Source: Phylloscopus collybita
Taxonomy: Eukaryota; Chordata; Aves; Passeriformes; Phylloscopidae
Direction: 5' to 3'
Assembly (NCBI GenBank): GCA_027886175.1
Contig: JAJNNQ010000031.1
Span: 3,870,001 to 3,934,000 of the forward strand
DNA length: 64,000 nt
Made by a program: the position numbers and the translations under genes. Every line of letters begins with the position of its first letter. Position 1 is the first letter of the stretch. Positions 10,501-22,450 of the stretch are shown piece by piece. The notes beneath the pieces are model-generated. The model had not been told where the DNA came from and searched no databases. It saw only the letters and a list, made by a program, of their open reading frames with translations.

Positions 10501-13500
10501 GAGTCCAGGGGACGACACAGTGTGCATTGTATCTGTGCTGTTACCAGCAGCACATCAGAGATGCTTTTTCAGAGCAGACGTGTGTGGTAAAGTGGAGAGG
10601 TAGGAATGTTATGCCAGGAGTCTTTTACTTGAATAACTCTGTAAGAGGGAAGATGGGTGGCCTTCAGAAGGGCACAGGTAGCACTGCCTGGAGCAGTGTG
10701 GGGTGTCTGCTGTTGCCAGACCCGCTGCTGCAGGAAATCGTGTTGCTGAACCAGGATGACCTTGTTACTCCAAATGGAGCCACTTTTTCTGCCCCCAGAT
10801 TTTATCCAATTGTCTGTTTGTTTGGCAACCTGAGCAGAGCAGTGTCTCCAGCTGGGCTGCTGGATGTCTGAAAGACTGAGGCTGTCTGCGAGCAGATGGG
10901 AATGTTCCCATATTTCTGTCTCCAGCTCTCAGGGACCTGACTGAGACTCACAGTGCTCAGAATGCTGAAGAAGAGTGCCCAAAAAATGCCATTGCAAATG
11001 CAGCTGGAAAGTCATATTTTTTATTCACTTTGATTTCTCAAGACTTTTTTTTTCATCCTGAAACCCAGGTCTGGATCCAGTGATGCACAGAAAGGAAGGG
11101 TGTTGCGTGTCTGCTCATGTCTGTCTGTCCTACTTCTCCCACAAGTAGGACATCTGGGATTTATGGTCACCTTAGTCTGAAGCTTCAATCTCCTGCTGCA
11201 GCAAGCGCCCACAGCCCTCAGAGTAGAGGCTGAGCTCCAAGTCAGGCTCTGTGCACTTTGCAGCACTGCTAAAATAACTCCTGTGACAGGAGGAAGGGAA
11301 AGCAAAAGGAACCTCGTCACTCAGTGCTGAGAGCACTCACCAGGACAGGGGAGCCCTAAGCTGTCACCTTCAAAAGTGATATTTTCCTGGTTCCTAAAAA
11401 CGCTTCCCTCTGGGGAGCAGCTTCCCTGTTTCCCCTGGAATTTCCCTGTTCCTGGATGGCTGCATTCCCAGCCGTGCTCCCTTGCTGCAGTTACAGGCAT
11501 CGTGAGCCCCGCTCAAGTCCAGGAGAGACAGAAAACTGACTAAAGAAAATTAAGCTCCACCTTGATGTCCCACTTTTCTCAGGCTATGTTTTTGCAACTC
11601 CGTAGCAGATGGCATGTCTTAGGTATAGCACTTTGGAGATGCCAAGTGATGTCCTATCTATCAGTGTTTTTATTTAATGAGGAGGGAAATTCTGACTCCT
11701 ACTTACACTTGGGAAGCTGCAAGAGGGAGACAGGTGTGATGCTATTTCATACTGCTGTATCATCTACCCAGAGCCCTTAACAGCTATTTTTAATCTGGAC
11801 ACTAAAGGAACTATTAATTAGGAAAACATATCCTGGTGCCTAATACAAATTGTAGAGACTCTAATGGTGTATTACAGCATCTTAATTTTCTTCAGAGACT
11901 ACAATTAGCAGTGAGTTGGTCTGCAGTATGATGACTTTTTTTTTTTTTTTCCTCTTTAATCTCAGAAAATAAAGGATGCAAATATAGGGCAGCTGAGTCA
12001 CAAAAGGAGAAGGATGGTGTTCCAGCCCAAAATGCTCCAAGTGTGTCCAGTCAATACATTTCAAATGAGACATTTCACTTGAGGCACAGCTGAATGAGGA
12101 GGAAAAAAAAAATAAAAGTAACTGGGGTGTAGTGGCTGTTTTTAAAATGTGAATTAGGTGACAATATTGCACATAACTGCTCATAAAAAAAGTTACAGTA
12201 TTTTGCCATTTACATGTAGCCAAATCCTTTATATCTCAGCTTTAATGAGGCACAATAGTTTCCATTACCCTGCACATCAGATGATAGAATTTTGGTGAAC
12301 TTTGAGTGTTGAAGTGATGTAATTGAACCTTCCTGCTTTGTAGGATTGCAGAGAAGGATGATTATGTTGGTGCAGGATAATTTTATGTTCCTTTTCACAA
12401 TGAAATCTTGGGTTTTTTTGAGAAATCAGGCTTGTATTATGACACAGAAAAATGCTTATTAATGAAACAAATTTCTGTGAACAGACTTGATTATGAAGTC
12501 AGCTGAAATCCAAAAATGCTATCTGAAGACGAAATGCTGACCTCTCCATTGCTCCTCCATCATATCTGAATGAAAAGGTGGGAAACTTTTCCCCCAGAGG
12601 AATGTGCGTGAGGTTCATCCATGTCCGTCTAAGGAAGCTGATGCTGGTGCTGCTCTTACTGGGACTCTACAACAAGAAAGCAAGCAAATTCTTTGCAGTG
12701 GCTATTTTTCTTTGGGGAACTGTAGCTGAACAGAGAAAAAAAAGGAAAGAAAAAAGGGCCAACAGGAAAACACTAACAAGTTGTAATCAACTGAAAGCAC
12801 TGTGTGAAGAGATCATGCAGCTGATGACCTTAAAAAAAAGCCTTAGCATCAGGATAAATCACCACTACCATCACTGACTATACCTTTCATTTCCTCTGCA
12901 CAAAGCAGAGGTACAAGGTAGTGGGATGCAAAACAAACATGTTTTTGTCTCCTCTCCTGAGGAGGGTGGGAAACCCTGTTTTGCCACACAAATCCTCTAG
13001 CAGGGGCCCTTGTGGTCATGTCCCTGTGAGAAGGAAGAGGAGGTTTGACTCTACCTGTCCAGCTCATGGGATATCCAAGCCTATGGTGCAGCACACAAGG
13101 AATGCTGTGGCTTCTCGGACTCGTTCACCACCCCTGACAGTACTTCAGCCCTGTCCTTCTCCACATCCCCACCAACCTCACAGCCATAAGAACAGGTTTA
13201 TTTTAATCTGGTATGTCTCCAAAATAGATAGCTCATAACTGGCTTCCTTGCATTTCTAAATGTGGGTAAGAAAGCTGATGAATGAAGGAGGAAGCGGTAC
13301 CTATCTGAGGCCGTGCCCCCCATTTCCCTTTCCTTTCAAAAAGAGGCATAAAAATAAGCAAAAGTGTCAATGTGTGTTTTCATGGAAGTCCAACCCACAA
13401 ACCCACTCCTGCCCTGGGAAAGCCTGCACTGGGGCTCTGCTCCTGACTTGGCTCTCTGCAGGACAGCCCAGCCCAGGCAGCCTCCCTTCTTGGAAACATG

Positions 13501-15861
13501 GAAAGGTGATCATGGATAAGCTGGTGGATTTTGGCTGGAACCAGAAGATCTCAGGGACACTTAAAGAGGTTTAAGCAGCTGAACATCAGCAGTTCCCTGC
13601 AGCCTGGTCCTGGGCTGGGGAAATAGCCCCCCATACTTCCATGCATGCTTGGAAAGGCATACCTTAGGCTCAGTGAGTATCGAGACTTGGTATTGTGTTG
13701 TAAATTAATTCTTCAGCCCATACCTTCATCTGCCATGGTACAAATGAACATTACAAGCTGAACATTAGATATTTATGTTCATCTAGCAATCTGTAATAAG
13801 CTATCGGGACAGATTTTGACATGTACATTGAAGTTATTGTTTTTTTATCAATATCACGGTACATTTGTCAGCAGAGAATAAGAATTGTATTGCTATGTAT
13901 ATAACTGATCTTGTAGTGTGACAGTCCCTACACTGTGCACAAATTGAACACATTTCATCTTAAACACAAGGCTATTAATTAAAATCAGGCAGAAATGGAG
14001 AATTTTAAACTGCCAAGAATGGAGCATCCCTGAGAAGCATCTTCTCCAGCGTCTTCTCTTGTAAATAACTTGGATTCCTACAGGATCACCTGCTTGTCCA
14101 TGGATTTGTTTGTTACAGAATGCCAGAAGAAAGGCAAGGTCAGAGGTCTGAAATCAAGGGCACAGGAGGTAGGCAGGGCTGCTGTAAAAGGATGAGAGCA
14201 GATTTCTGAATTTCAGCAGGCATCAAGCAGCATCTGCTGCAGTTATGGCAGCAAGAGGAGCTTTCGTTCCGTTCCTTGCTTTTCACACACCAGTAACTCA
14301 GACAAATGCACTGCATATGTGGGCACAGGTAGTCATCTGCACTTTTCACAAGTGTCCAGCCAACTCTGAATTTTAATTACTTTTGACTTCTACATTAATT
14401 TCCTTCCAACCTGGCTGCTTTTTCTACAGCCAATACTGGACTAAAGATGAGGCTAGGTTTCAAGAAATAGTAAGTTTAAAGCAAGGAATCCTTTTAAAAT
14501 GACAAATCTTCACTCACATGCGCTAGAATATGCAGGATATTATGCACAAGGAAGGAAAAAAAAAAAAATCAACCATGAAAGAGCCAGAAACAGCACTGAA
14601 GATCTGGGAAGAATTTCTCTGCCAGAGTTTAATGGAGATCATAAGAGAGAGAAGGAGTCAGACCATATTTAAAAACTAATTGCCCATTATCCAGGTGTGA
14701 TGATGGTTGACATTAAGACGTTCAGGTTACCAAAGCAGCCAAATGTGGTTATTTTTATCAACCGACCAAAGTGTAATAAAACTCTAGTTAAAATTCCCTG
14801 GGAGAAGTTATTGATCAATGTTTGCCTCTTCTGGCAGATTATGAGAGGAAAAGGAGCTGTACATTACAGCAGAGTAAAAGTCAGCCCTGACAAGTTTGAG
14901 GAGTTGAGATTTTTATGGCATAAAAAAATCCCTAGGCCACAGCATAAAATAAGGCAAAATCAATGCTGGTAACAACAAGACCAAGTGGTGTAGCATGAGA
15001 GGTCAGGTACTAGAGAAGCCCTAACCTTGTAATCAGCTAAAGGCTTAGATTTCCTATCTCAGTTAAAAGTAAAGATGTAATTCCAGTATTAAAACCAGAG
15101 ATAGAGAAGAAAAAAAAAAAAAAAGTGCAAGTAACTGCCAGTCATCTTAACAAACTTATCAGGATTTTCTGTTAGAAAGAGGAGATGGACCTGCATGAAC
15201 ACATTCCTGAAACTTCAGTAATTTTCACAACAAGCAATAAGGCAGTGCAGAGGTCAAAATGGGATGGGGAGAGTAGGACCAACACCCAGAGAGGATACTC
15301 TTCCACTGGGTGTACCAAAACACAATACTGTGAATGCAGGTATTTCTTTCCTATTTGTTTAAATGTCTTATCATTGTACTTTTCATTAGAAACATAATTC
15401 TCCTTTCCCCTGAGTAGTTTAGCTGATTTTGGATGTAAACTCATGTTTTAAAATCTTCTTCTTGCCATGGAAGGGTGCTGAGGGAAAACCACTGTCTTCT
15501 CTCACCTTTGAGTATCCAGATTAAGTGATATTTATTAATTTCAGAGCCAGCTCTGGCTATCAGACCTGCCCACCTCTGCTTCCAACGGTACCTGTTGGAG
15601 CAGTTCTGTGACAGGGGCCCAAACCTTTGCAGTCAGCAGCTCCTTGGTTCCTACTGCAACAAGTTTTCCATTTTCTGATAGCAATACTACAGGCAGCAGT
15701 TGGAACTGGTTCCTAGAGAGAGGCAGATTTTTATGCCTTTTCATTCCCATGCACAGATGGAGACAAGACAAGGCCTGGTTTAGCTTTTAAACATGACAGC
15801 GTAGCTACAGTTGCTTTTCAGCCTCAGTTCCCTGTATCTCCTCTACATATTCTTCATATCC
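10501..15861. other. Unique noncoding sequence
   Basis: No gene, RNA or repeat family is recognised in about 5.4 kb apart from small A/T runs (11938-11950, 14557-14568, 15110-15124). ORFs of 60-114 codons on both strands overlap mutually and show no protein family signature. Probably intergenic. Confidence 0.45.
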
Positions 15862-16174
15862 CAGCACCTAAAGGGGCTCCAAGGGAGCTGGTGAGGGTCT
15901 TTGGACAAGGACATGGAATGACAGAACAAGGGGCATTGGCTTCTCACTGCCAGAGGGCAGGGTTAGGTGGGATATTGGGAAGGAATTATTCCCTAGTGAG
16001 GCCCTGGCAGGGGGTGCCCAGAGAAGCTGTGGCTGCCCCTGGATCCCTGGAAGTGCCAGGTTGGATGGGGCTTGGAGCAACCAGGTCTAGTGGAAGGTGT
16101 CCCTGCCCATGGCAGGGAGTGGGACTGGGTGAGATATAAGGTCCCTTCCAATCCAAACCCTTTTGGGGTTCTGC
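15862..16174 (+). repeat. CR1 LINE 3'-end fragment (about 310 bp)
   Basis: On the + strand it shows 'gcacctaaaggggctccaag', 'ggcattggcttctcactgcc', 'gaggccctggcag', 'gatggggcttggagcaacc', 'tggaaggtgtccctgcccat' and 'ggtcccttccaatcc'. This is the sense orientation of a CR1 3' UTR and is among the better preserved copies here. The segment 'cactgccagagggcagggtt' contains a CTCF-like core. ORFs of 70-82 codons in it are repeat-derived. Confidence 0.92.
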
Positions 16175-17459
16175 AGTTGTATGAAAACGATGTGACCGTG
16201 TTTCTATATTACTCGGTAATATATTATGCACTAATAAAGTAATAATTCACAAAACACTCTTTAGTTTACTCTGCCAAAAAGAAAAATAAAAATTCATGAC
16301 AAGTATAATCTAGATCCTGTTCCACTAGCAGCTTCCATAAACAGTCACATGTAATTTTTTCCAGAAATGAGTCAAAAGATCACTTGCTAAGTCACTGGCT
16401 GGTACAAAATTAGGTAAAACTCATTCCAGTGAGCTCCAGAAGGGCACAATGTTGAAGTGCACCATGGGCTTTGCTTTGAAAACGTTCTGTCCCTACACAC
16501 CTACTAGGCTGGCACAGCTGAATTTTCCCATTCTTGTCAAATCTTTCCCATTTAAGATGAGTAATAGAGCCAGATTTCTGAAGTAATACACCACTTAGTG
16601 CCCTATTCCCCAGCAAAGTTCCTCTATAACACTTTTATTTGCAAAGGTTACTATGGCAGCTGCTTGGCTGAAGGTATTTTCAGATTGGGTATTTATGTTC
16701 TTCCATAGCTATTTGAATTGTTCTTTAACTTCATGTGTTGAATCTCAGATAAAAATTTTATCAACTTTGGAATGTGATTCAGTATTTAATTGATCAGGAT
16801 CATTCTATTTAATTGCTATAATTCACATCATCTTTTGTAGGGTATATCCACCTTCTACCTTTCAATCTTTAACTGACTGCAGTTTTATTTGCTGTACCTT
16901 TTTCATCTTTTATTAATGGCTTGAGCTGTGACAGTTCCTTTTGAAACACCAAGCAGAAAAGACAAAATGTTTTCATAGATTCTGAGGCCATCACAATTCT
17001 CCATCCTGTGTGGGGTGGATCACAGACATTCACACAATCCAGCTCAATTTTGAGTTATTGAGTCTGCAGCTCAGTCACTTGTGGTTGACTTGGAACATAT
17101 CTCCTAGGAAGTTTTCCAACTTCAAAGACTTAAAGTGACAAAAATTATCCCACATCCCATGTGCAGTATCCAAATGTTAAATTGTTCTAACAGCTGAATT
17201 ATGTGCAATCTTAAAAATTTACACCTCATTTCTGATATAACTTTTTCAGCTTGGGTTTATAGACAGACGACCATTTTCTGCCTGTATCTTTCTTGTGATT
17301 AAAAGGGCTCGTGGAACTGTGCATCTTCTCTGATTTATTTAATGGGCTTAAATGCAGGCTGAAATAAGTGGTACCTAACTGCAATAGGATTTTTAAAGAG
17401 ATAATTTAAGGGCTCACTGGACAGCTTTGAAGGCAGTTAGTGAACATGCAGCTGGGTTT

Positions 17460-17462
<3 letters not shown>

Positions 17463-17494
<32 letters not shown>
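17463..17494. repeat. (AT)16 microsatellite
   Basis: Thirty-two bases of perfect AT dinucleotide repeat. It is self-complementary and likely polymorphic in length. Confidence 0.92.
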
Positions 17495-17497
<3 letters not shown>

Positions 17498-17520
17498 GGT
17501 TATATATGAGGGTTATATAT
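17495..17520. repeat. Tandem duplication of a 13-mer (GAGGGTTATATAT)
   Basis: Two exact adjacent copies of GAGGGTTATATAT directly follow the AT microsatellite. Each copy ends in TATATAT, so the duplication probably arose by slippage seeded in the AT tract. Confidence 0.9.
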
Positions 17521-18586
17521 TTATATTCAGATGCTACAGGTGTGGAGAAGGGACTAGATATCCAGGCTGGGAATTCCTTTACGAAATTTCCTATACCAAC
17601 ACAGCTGTTTAAAGGTTAGTGAGTCCAGGTCATGATCTAGGTACTATCTCTGCTTCCTTCCTCTTCTTCATTTTCCTGAAGACATCTTGGAAATTGGTCT
17701 CAGGTCCTAGATGGGTAAGGTGAATATATCAGGTGTTTCTTAAACATAGAGGGAAGAGCAGGATATGAGAACTACAGCCTGCAATGTTTCAGGGAGTGAG
17801 GGAAATTACCAGACACTTCATGAAAAGTCTTTTTTTTTCTTTTTTTTTAGATTTTCCTTAGTAGCTTGGCAACATGTAATTCTCCAGTCTCCCAAACCCT
17901 GTCATCTAAGTTATGTTAGGATTCAAACAGCTAGCAGACTGTAAACAGGAGAGATTAGTCATCCTCAGATCCCCAGCATTACCATTTTGGAAAGAGGGAG
18001 AGTGGTTCCTGTACGACCCCGCGCTGTTTACATTGGGGTAGCAGCAGGGAAGAACATGGGAAAGTCAGATATAAATGGCACTTCAGAAAAAAATTGAAAA
18101 CATTTGCCAGCACTGCAACCTACTACGTAATAGCTCCTGAGTGGTGCTCAGCTCTGTCTCACAGATGCCCTTCAGTAGGATGAACCCGAGCATCACAGTC
18201 TAGTGAGCGGGAGACAGTCTGCTGCTCTGTTTGAGCTGAATTCCCTCCTCACCATGGTGACCAAGAGAGTTATATCTGATCTGCTATTCTGGCAAGGTCC
18301 TCCATCATTTCTCTGTCTTCTCAGCGCAAGCCTCCTCATCGGTGTTTTCCAAGAAACCTCAATCACTCCACCTGACAGAGCCGGACTTCTTTCCAGCAAA
18401 TGAACGCAAAGGCCCAACACTGTCTTTGGGAAAATATGTTCTTCCCTCCTGGAAGGATTCCAAAGGGCAGGCTATCCCAGCAAACCCCCTGGAGGACCAA
18501 GAGCCCCACAGTGGCTGCCCCAAGGTTGTGTTTCAATTTGTGTCTATAAACACTAGAATAGAGTAGGGTAATGGAGAGGTAAAGGT

Positions 18587-18906
18587 GGGGCCTTTCAGTG
18601 CTTAAAGGGGGCTTACAAAAAAGATTGGATCAGATGTTTTGGTAAGGTCTGTAGTGTGAGACAAAGGGATAATGGCTTTAAATTAAAGGAGGGTAGGTTC
18701 AAACTGGATATTAAGAAGAAATTCTTGGATATGAATAAGGTGAGGCCTTGGTACAGGTTGCCCAGAGAAAATGGGGATGCCCCATCCTTAGAAGTGTTCA
18801 AGGCCAATTTGGATGGGGTTTGGAGCAACCTGGGATAGTGGCAAGTGTCCCTGCCCATGGCAGGGGTTGGCCTTTAAGGGGGCCTTCCAACCCAAACCAT
18901 TCTAAG
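18587..18906 (+). repeat. CR1 LINE 3'-end fragment (about 320 bp)
   Basis: It contains 'taaattaaaggagggtaggt', 'gatattaagaagaaattctt', 'gtacaggttgcccagagaaa', 'gtttggagcaacctgggata' and 'ggccttccaacccaaaccat' in sense orientation. It is diverged, with an insertion near 18625-18655. Three small ORFs here (60-81 codons) are repeat shadows. Confidence 0.9.
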
Positions 18907-21900
18907 TCTCTCTTGGTGCCATTTCACTCTGCATTGGAGCACTGACTTTACAAACACACACTAGGTCATCCTGAGGTTTCCAGCTCCAGCTCTGGGATTG
19001 TAAATTGGAGTGATGTTACCTTCAGCTGAGACAATCCGGTCTCAGAGGTGCCGTAAGAGTCATCCAAGCCCTGTGCTATTGTTCCTGCTGCTCTGTTTTG
19101 TCTGGGCAGCCCAAACTCTTATAAACAGGAAACTGGAGACTTCAGATGATTTCTCCGCTTGAATAGAGATTGGTACAAGTATTCCAGATTGCTGCCCTTC
19201 TTCCAACAAAAACTCATTTATATGAATATTCATAGGCAATTAAACTGTCGTGACTACTTTAGGAAATGCCTGGACTTACACATAGATTAATGTGCGTGTG
19301 TTTAGGCTACAGGTCTTGCTCCAGGACCTACGGATATCAATCTATTGTTTGGTCCTTAAGCTGCCAGCAGGCATGTTTTTCTCCTGGAACTCTTCTCCCA
19401 TAAATACCAAATAAAACTATAGTTTGTGCAATAGTCCCAGAGATATCGGTTGACCCAGACTGTATTTGTTTGCATGAGACATCTTTACAGCACTCTGGGG
19501 AAAAAACAGAGTTTCAAAACCAGAACATCTATCCTCAGACAAATCTGCTGAACCGTGGAGCCGTATTTCCTGACTTCCAGGTATTTCTTTTGGAGTGGAT
19601 ACAGTAACACTTGTACATCATTCTGAGTCACTCCTCGTGCATATGTGCACATTACATCCATTTTCTCCCGCGCTGACAGGGCATTGCCAAACGATTTAGT
19701 TTAGATAGAGCTGGCTCTTCAGCATAATTTTTCACACACACATTTTAGTGCCCTGAAAGCTGAATTCTGATTTACAACCTTTTTTGGAATTTGTTTTTCA
19801 CCGTGGTTTATGCCAAAGATGTTTTATTCATATAAAACAAATGCCTGACATTTGTTTCATTAAGATATTAAACTTGCACTCCGTTTGCTCTCCTGGAAGA
19901 TACCAGCCATGTAAAGGATTGCCAGGCCAGGCTCTGGCATGGGCACGGCTGAGGGACTCAGAAAATGGCATGTGAGCTCATCTTCTGCAGCTCTAACTAG
20001 GCAAGCCCTGTTCAGAGCCCTGATTCAGTGGCTATTAAATAAACCAGAAAAGCACCCAACCCCACCCTTTGCAGCTGGAGCTTTGTCTGAATGTGATAAG
20101 AGATCATTAATTTTCAATTTGACCTCAGCCTATAACATTCAAGTGGCCTCTTTGTTCTCCTAGCGATGTTACAAGCAAGGTCTGAGTCAAGGGAACAGGA
20201 ACGGAAATATTAAAATAGTCCTAAAAACCCCTTCAGCCTTGTGATCTTGCTCCTCCTGACTTCAACTGAGCACACCTTATCCATCGGACCATCACGGCCC
20301 CACGACATGGGCTTCCTCTTGGCGACTGCTTCTTTCCCAGAACAAACAACCCTGGTCAGCCAAGGTGAGCAGTTGTGCAATGGCAATAATGGATATTGAA
20401 ACTCCGCTGCGAAAACATGCTGTGAACAAATCACTGGGGCAAAGTTTATTTATATCAAATGTCTGCCTGTAGCATTTGTAACAAACCAAAGTCAGAATAG
20501 AAGCTGAAATTCACTGATTAAAGTGCTCGCTGTGAATAGCTCATACAGCTCTGAATTCAAAGACAGAGAGTTGAAGAAGTTGTTATTACAATCCACTGCA
20601 AAAAAGAGCTATTGTGAACCTATGGGCACATCAACAGCTGTCTATGGAAAATTATTATTATTAGAGAATAGAAAATGTCCTATTTTTAACAGATAATCCC
20701 AGAATCTGGGTTGAATTAGAATGAAGGAGAGCCCATCTTCCACATCCTTTTTCATTCAGGCATTTGGCAAGCTGAGACTTTACACAATGTAATTTAGGAT
20801 GTTTAAATTGCTGTTTGTTACTGGTGGTTTCTCATTGCAATACCTCAAATACTTCAGGAGAGGACGTAAGGCTTGGGCCCTTCTTTAAATACACAACTGT
20901 CTCCTATGGCTCTTAGGTGCTTTAGGCTGCTCAATTCGGGTTCACAGGGTTGGAACAAGGTTGTTTTAGGGTTGTTTTAATGTGGTTTTTCTCCTTTCAA
21001 GTAAATCCAGTTTTCCATCGACTAACTCATGATTTGTACTGAAACAAGCCTTTAAATCCTAAGATTCCTCTCCCTCTGACAGAATTAATAGGCCTGGATG
21101 GCACCAGAATTGGGACTGGCAATCATTAGAGACTTCATTTTCTCTTCTCTGTAGATGCTCGGGGGGAAGAAATCCTGTTGGGAGATTGTCCTATCAAGTG
21201 TGAGGAAAAGGGATGTGTAACACCTTGGCTGGCTGTGTTTTCAGAAACCTTCACAGCAGCCTGAAACCTGCCCAGAAGCCTTTGGAGCCACACAGGAAGA
21301 AAAAAAATTATGTGCCAAGTAACTGACCTCAAGGAATATCTTCCTTTATAGATCTAAACTATTTTATGCAAGTTTAAGGGTAGTGGAAAAGGAGGGATGA
21401 TGGCTTAACTTAGAAGTTTGGTGTCTTCCAGAGTCAAGCACAAAAACTGTGGGGTTTTTTTTGTTAGGGTTTTTTGATGATGATTTTAGACTTGTAGATA
21501 TATGGAGCATTCTGTGAAAAAAAACAACAAAATCCCAAAAAACAACCAAAAGCAGTGTGGGTTTGACAAAATTTCAGCTTCCTGATGATATGTGCTCAGA
21601 CAGTCAGGGAAAACAAGCAATATTATCTGGGTTCCACCACATTATGTGACCTATGTGAACAACTCAGGCAGAAACTGAGACCTGATAACACTTTATGATA
21701 AATATCCTTATGGGGGAAAAAAAAATAATATTGTGAAATACTTTCACAGACAAATTGTGATCTTGAGCAATTTTCTCCTGGTCAGTGGGCAATGCTGAAA
21801 CTTGAACCCAACAGTGATTTTAAATATTTTTGCTCTCTGGTATTAATCTGCAGTGTGCCACTCCGTTCTGGGGTGATTATCAAGGAGCTGATGGATTTAA

Positions 21901-22138
21901 CTGCAAATATTGGGAAGATCTGCACATTGTATTGCAGTGGCTAATATTTTTTTATTGCTTTTCTTACCCAAATTTTAACGGTCTGAATGTCATATTAATT
22001 AAACAAATTCAGAATGGGTTAATTGAACAACTGGAAGGCTTATATTTATCATTGTTCAGTAATACTACCCAAGTGTCAGCTCTTAGTTTGAAAAATTCCT
22101 CTGAACTAGTAAACCAGAGAATAATAAAGCTACTATAA
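18907..22138. other. Unique noncoding sequence, candidate conserved region
   Basis: No CR1 or other repeat is seen across 3.2 kb. Positions 19,200-20,480 contain intact-looking non-repetitive sequence with ATTGTT, ATTAATTTTCAA and similar homeobox/SOX-like words. A 102-codon + strand frame at 21830-22138 shows no recognisable domain. No exon is supported. Confidence 0.4.
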
Positions 22139-22450
22139 TTTTCTTTCACTAAAATAAACAGAATATTTTCCTAGTTAATTGTTTACATGTCTTACTCCTG
22201 TCACTTCTTTCCTTTCATCCTTATTTTTCTTGTTTTCCTTTATTCACATTTCATCTCTTGAACTCCTTATCTCTCTAATCCCTTATCCTTTATGTTTTTG
22301 TTTTATCTCTCATTCCACCATTTTATTCCCTGTTTCCTAAGCCTATCTCCCTTTCCATGCTAGGCTCCCCAGGCTTTAAATGCCCTCTGAACCCTTTTTC
22401 CCTTTCCCCCAGTTCTCTACCTTTCTCTTCTCTTTCATTTTTCCTTACAG
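22139..22450. repeat. Long pyrimidine-rich block
   Basis: By hand count, 22201-22440 has about 33 A and 14 G among 240 bases, so roughly 80% of the + strand is C or T. It ends with 'tttttccttacag', which looks like a splice acceptor. It is degenerate rather than a clean tandem repeat. It could form triplex (H-) DNA in places or bind polypyrimidine-tract proteins if transcribed from the + strand. Confidence 0.75.

Larger units (their letters stand above)
16175..18586. other. AT-rich noncoding sequence with a microsatellite
   Basis: No gene is recognised. It contains the (AT)16 tract and 13-mer duplication at 17463-17520 and T-runs around 17830-17850. Small ORFs of fewer than 76 codons at 18193-18566 are not recognisable. 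Confidence 0.45.
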
